Of a stretch of DNA of 52,176 bases, positions 49,306-52,176 are shown one piece after another. A model generated the notes under the pieces. It saw only the letters and a list, made by a program, of their open reading frames with translations. It was not told the DNA's origin and ran no database searches. The stretch comes from an uncultured Lachnospiraceae bacterium (GTDB taxonomy: Bacteria; Bacillota; Clostridia; Lachnospirales; Lachnospiraceae), in assembly GCA_910578845.1 (NCBI GenBank), contig CAJTSL010000004.1:58838-111013 (forward strand), in the 5' to 3' direction. The position numbers and the translations under genes are program-made. The first letter of the stretch is position 1. Every line of letters starts with the position of its first letter.

Positions 49306-49340
49306 TAAATATTTATTGATAATCAATAAATATTTATTTA
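49302..49340. promoter_or_regulatory. Tandem operator palindromes upstream of the DUF2975-HTH operon
   Basis: TCAATAAATATTTATTGA (49302-49319) is a perfect 18-bp palindrome. TCAATAAATATTTATTTA (49323-49340) repeats it with one change, 21 bp away, or two helical turns. The first covers the -35 element, so binding there would block transcription. The HTH protein of the operon is the likely ligand. Confidence 0.7.
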
Positions 49341-49468
49341 ATAACAATAATGAATTATAAATATTATTCTCGGGAAAATAGTTGGCTAGTAGAATGGTTA
49401 GGATAATGATAAAATAAATAAGGTAAAAATTGACATACTATAGAAAAAGCGGGGAAAGGGTGCGTAAG

Positions 49469-49873
49469 ATGGAACAGGAAATTTGTAGAAAAGTGATGGA
49501 TATGCTGGATCATAATGAATATGTACAAATCTTAGGAATCAAAATAGAAGAAATATCTCTGGGACATTGCAAAGGAAAAATGGAAATATCCGATCAGATC
49601 AAAAATCCGTATGGTGCATTGCATGGGGGCAGTCTATATTCATTTGCTGATATTATTGCGGGAGCCGCTGCATGTACTTACGGTAACAATGTAGTGACAG
49701 TATCAGGTAATATGAATTTTCTGCTTCCTGCTATCGGATTGGATTTTGTTTATTGCCAGGCGGATGTTGTCAGACAAGGTAGAAATTTAGCAGTTTATGA
49801 TGTAAAAATAACAGATGAAACAGGGAAAATTCTGGATAATGCTAATTTTACGTTTTATATTGCCAAAAAATAG
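49469..49873 (+). CDS. Hotdog-fold thioesterase, PaaI type
   Basis: This 134-residue protein has a hotdog fold with NPYGALHGGSLYSFADIIAG, where HGG and the following Asp are the usual acyl-CoA thioesterase catalytic region. The substrate is unknown; relatives hydrolyse aromatic or medium-chain acyl-CoA. The ATG at 49469 is preferred because AAAGGG lies 8 nt upstream. The in-frame TTG at 49430 falls in an AT-rich region with no site. It diverges from the DUF2975-HTH operon. Confidence 0.85.
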   Translation: MEQEICRKVMDMLDHNEYVQILGIKIEEISLGHCKGKMEISDQIKNPYGALHGGSLYSFADIIAGAAACTYGNNVVTVSGNMNFLLPAIGLDFVYCQADVVRQGRNLAVYDVKITDETGKILDNANFTFYIAKK

Positions 49874-49951
49874 AAATTTTTGTAATTTATTTGTACACAA
49901 GTCTAAAAAGGATTATAATATAAGAATAAGAAATATGTGGGGGGAAAGGTT

Positions 49952-51412
49952 ATGACAAAAGAACAATATAAAAGGGTGAATAATGCCATATTTCCGGTTG
50001 TTACGATTATCCTGGCATATATTGGCATATCAATGGTTTTATGGGCAATATCTAATATTGCCACGTGGAAGACATGGTTACAATTACTATCATCTATCAC
50101 TGCATTGCTTATTATTATAATCGCTTATATTACTAGTAGGACTAAAAAGATATGTGGTATGGTCATGATGATCAGTGCCGCATTTGTATACATAATTATT
50201 AGCTTAGTAGGCACAGCAGTGAATACATGGGCATATGCTTTACCGATTTTATTTGCAGCAATTGCTTATCTGAATATCAGGCTTATCGTTGGTGGTAATA
50301 TCGTGACTTTAGCAGTAACGTTGGCTCGTCTTATCCTATCTATTACAAGTGGCAATAGAGATAATCTGAATGATCTGGTGATTGCCCTAATTACTTTATC
50401 TCTTGCAGCATTTGCCTCTATTCGGGCCGTTTCCATTTTAATCCGATTTAATATAGAAAATGTAGATAGTATTAGTACAGCAGCGAAAAAACAGGAAGAA
50501 AGCAATAAGAAAATGGCGCTTGTCGCAGAAAATATCATGACTCATTTTGAAGGAGCCATGGAAATGTTGGAAAACCTGAATTCTAGCATTGAAACGAGTA
50601 ATTTCGCAATGAATAACATTGTAGAAAGTACAGAGAGCACAGCAGAAGCGATCCAGAATCAGGCAGCTATGTGCGCGGATATCCAGGAGAATATGGATAA
50701 GGCAGAAGAAGGAACGAAACGAATGTTAGAAGTCTCACAAAGTACGGATGCTATGGTAGAAGAAGGTTCTTCTGTAGTGAAGGAATTAAAGGAGCAGGCT
50801 GCGAATGTCGAATCGGCGAGCAATGTCACTGTGCAGGTGATCGAAAAGTTAACGGCGAAAGTAGAAGAAGTCCAAAATTTCGTAGGGGTTATTTTAACGA
50901 TTTCCAATCAAACGAATCTACTTGCTTTGAATGCATCTATTGAAGCTGCGCGTGCCGGGGAGGCAGGAAAAGGATTTGCAGTTGTTGCTGAAGAAATACG
51001 GCAGTTATCGGCACAGACAAAAGAAGCTTCCAATCACATCACAAGTATTATCGGGGAGCTGAATGAAGATACTAAATATGCCAATGAGAGCATTGGGAAT
51101 TCTGTAGCTTCTGTTATGAAACAAAATGAGCTGATTGAGAATACAAGAGAAAAATTTGAAAAAGTGGATGAGGAAGTGACGGAACTTGTAGAAAATATTA
51201 AGAATACAGAACAGATTATAGGAAGCATCCTCATATCAACCGGTACGATATCAGATAATATTTCCCAGCTTTCTGCGACAAGTGAAGAAGTAGCGGCTTC
51301 TTCAACGGAAAGTTTAAGGACTTTTGCCAACACGTTGAAAGATATGGAGAAAACAAAAACTATTTTGGAAAATATATATTTGCTTGCCCAGGATTTGAAA
51401 CAATCCATTTAA
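49952..51412 (+). CDS. Methyl-accepting chemotaxis protein without extracellular domain
   Basis: This 486-residue protein has about six membrane helices (residues about 12-170) and no sizeable outer ligand domain, so it may sense membrane state or small molecules. The cytoplasmic part has the conserved tip QTNLLALNASIEAARAGEAG, then KGFAVVAEEIRQLSAQTKEA, and Gln/Glu-rich methylation helices (ESTESTAEAIQNQAAM). It should signal to CheA/CheW. AGGGGGG-like GGGGGG lies just upstream of the ATG. No che gene is nearby. An insertion sequence begins 30 bases after its stop. Confidence 0.92.
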   Translation: MTKEQYKRVNNAIFPVVTIILAYIGISMVLWAISNIATWKTWLQLLSSITALLIIIIAYITSRTKKICGMVMMISAAFVYIIISLVGTAVNTWAYALPILFAAIAYLNIRLIVGGNIVTLAVTLARLILSITSGNRDNLNDLVIALITLSLAAFASIRAVSILIRFNIENVDSISTAAKKQEESNKKMALVAENIMTHFEGAMEMLENLNSSIETSNFAMNNIVESTESTAEAIQNQAAMCADIQENMDKAEEGTKRMLEVSQSTDAMVEEGSSVVKELKEQAANVESASNVTVQVIEKLTAKVEEVQNFVGVILTISNQTNLLALNASIEAARAGEAGKGFAVVAEEIRQLSAQTKEASNHITSIIGELNEDTKYANESIGNSVASVMKQNELIENTREKFEKVDEEVTELVENIKNTEQIIGSILISTGTISDNISQLSATSEEVAASSTESLRTFANTLKDMEKTKTILENIYLLAQDLKQSI

Positions 51413-51442
51413 AAAGTGAAAAGTTTAGTCTGTGAAGAAAAT

Positions 51443-52176
51443 GGGGCTGTCGCACTAAGTAATTAGTGCGCAGCTCCTTTTCTATGCAAAAAAATAACTG
51501 CCAGACCTCGAAAGAATCCGGCAGTTAGTGTAAAATTAATGTATGACCAAACACATTAACTTACAGAAAAATTATAGCCTAAATCAAAGCGGATATCAAT
51601 TAAAACTTCCGCTAAATATTGAAACGATCATTCCGGAGGATGATTCTGTGCGGTTACTGAGTCAGTTTGTGGAGGCGATGGATTTGACTGACTTATATTC
51701 TACTTATGAAAGAATAAATTCAGTATCCCCGAGAACTCTTCTGAAGATTGTACTTTACTCTTACATGAATGGGGATTATTCTTCCCGCTCCATGGAGCTT
51801 AACTGTAAAAGAGATATCAATTTCATGTTTCTTTTAGAAGGTGCGCCTGCTCCTGACCATGCAACATTTGCACGATTTAGAAGCATTCATTTTGCGCCAT
51901 GCGCCAAACGTATTCTTGCTGAAATGTCCAACGCGCTTTTTGACCTGGGAGAAATTTCAGGCGAAACCATTTTTATTGACGGCACAAAAATCGAAGCAGC
52001 CGCAAACAAATACACGTTTGTCTGGAAGAAGGCCGTAACCAAAAATCAGACAAAACTTCTGATAAAACTTGCTGATTTTGTGGCGGAGTGCGAACAGCTC
52101 TACGATTTAAAGATTGTTTACGGGGATGCGGTAAAGATGAAACATGTAAAGAAGCTGCGTAAGAGACTTTATGCTC
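51443..52176 (+). mobile_element. IS1182-family insertion sequence, left end (right end outside window)
   Basis: The left tip (51443-51477) is a hairpin: GGGGCTG and CAGCTCC form the outer stem (one G-T pair), and CGCACTAA with TTAGTGCG the inner stem. It is followed by TTTTCT, so it also resembles a terminator. A second hairpin (TAACTGCC with GGCAGTTA, 51495-51527) precedes the transposase gene. The right end and any target duplication cannot be seen. Confidence 0.8.
51543..52176 (+). CDS. IS1182-family transposase (partial, cut by window edge)
   Basis: An open frame from ATG at 51543 runs to the end of the window without a stop (211 residues). It starts MTKHINLQKNYSLNQSGYQL and includes PRTLLKIVLYSYMNGDYSSR, the DUF772-type segment HATFARFRSIHF, and FIDGTKIEAAANKYTF, where D is a likely catalytic acid. 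This fits IS1182-family DDE transposases. No clear ribosome site precedes the ATG. Confidence 0.9.
   Translation, partial: MTKHINLQKNYSLNQSGYQLKLPLNIETIIPEDDSVRLLSQFVEAMDLTDLYSTYERINSVSPRTLLKIVLYSYMNGDYSSRSMELNCKRDINFMFLLEGAPAPDHATFARFRSIHFAPCAKRILAEMSNALFDLGEISGETIFIDGTKIEAAANKYTFVWKKAVTKNQTKLLIKLADFVAECEQLYDLKIVYGDAVKMKHVKKLRKRLYA

Noticed and set aside
49430..49468. Longer N-terminus of the PaaI-type thioesterase from TTG 49430
   Set aside because: There is no ribosome binding site, whereas AAAGGG lies 8 nt before the ATG at 49469.
51841..52038. A 65-residue plus-strand frame near the right edge
   Set aside because: It is an out-of-frame shadow inside the partial transposase, whose own frame is open from 51543 to the window end with clear family motifs.

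Overview
The window looks like the replication-origin region of a low-GC, spore-forming, motile member of the Clostridia, most likely Lachnospiraceae-like. The evidence is the gene order rpmH-rnpA-yidD-yidC-jag-mnmE-mnmG-rsmG on one side of oriC and dnaA-dnaN-S4-recF-gyrB-gyrA on the other, together with yabP/yabQ sporulation genes, a CotS-like protein, DUF3881 and DUF4446 proteins and a sigma-D-type flagellin promoter. Gene direction flips at about 29.5 kb: most genes to the left read on the minus strand and most to the right on the plus strand, as expected for two replichores diverging from oriC.

Left arm. Bases 1-1412 hold yabQ (cut by the window edge), yabP, an rqcP-like S4 gene and HU. 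Bases 1680-10973 hold a PEGA-domain lipoprotein with a repeat-rich tail, a CotS-like kinase-fold protein, CCA-adding enzyme, a small unknown gene, a GH3 glycosidase, tRNA-Pro(CGG), thioredoxin and trmB. A PBP5-type carboxypeptidase converges on an exonuclease at 12.6 kb. Bases 13649-19404 look like one long unit: parA-parB-DUF4446-HD-GYP-serS-DUF3881-tRNA-Arg(CCT), then a terminator. Upstream of parA lie parS sites and a small DegS/DegU-like two-component pair. An alpha/beta-hydrolase-fold gene with no visible serine nucleophile converges on the mnmE-mnmG-rsmG set.

Origin and right arm. DnaA boxes lie both upstream of dnaA (29.58-29.76 kb) and between dnaA and dnaN (31.30-31.41 kb). After gyrA come a frameshifted membrane protein, a metallophosphoesterase, an orphan ABC-class ATPase, and a flagellin carrying a metallopeptidase domain (flagellinolysin type) behind a sigma-D-like promoter. 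Next are a zinc-ribbon protein, a flavin reductase-rubredoxin fusion, a MATE transporter, a DUF4173 membrane protein, a DUF2975/HTH pair with a visible operator, a hotdog thioesterase and a membrane chemoreceptor. The window ends inside an IS1182-type insertion sequence.

Two families of structured intergenic repeats stand out. Family A (two about 200-bp copies with terminal inverted repeats) sits exactly 37 nt upstream of two unrelated genes and shows a compensatory base-pair change. Family B (two clear copies, one shorter, one tentative) combines a hairpin of variable sequence with a conserved tail. These, the flagellinolysin-type gene and the tandem operator are the items most worth following up.
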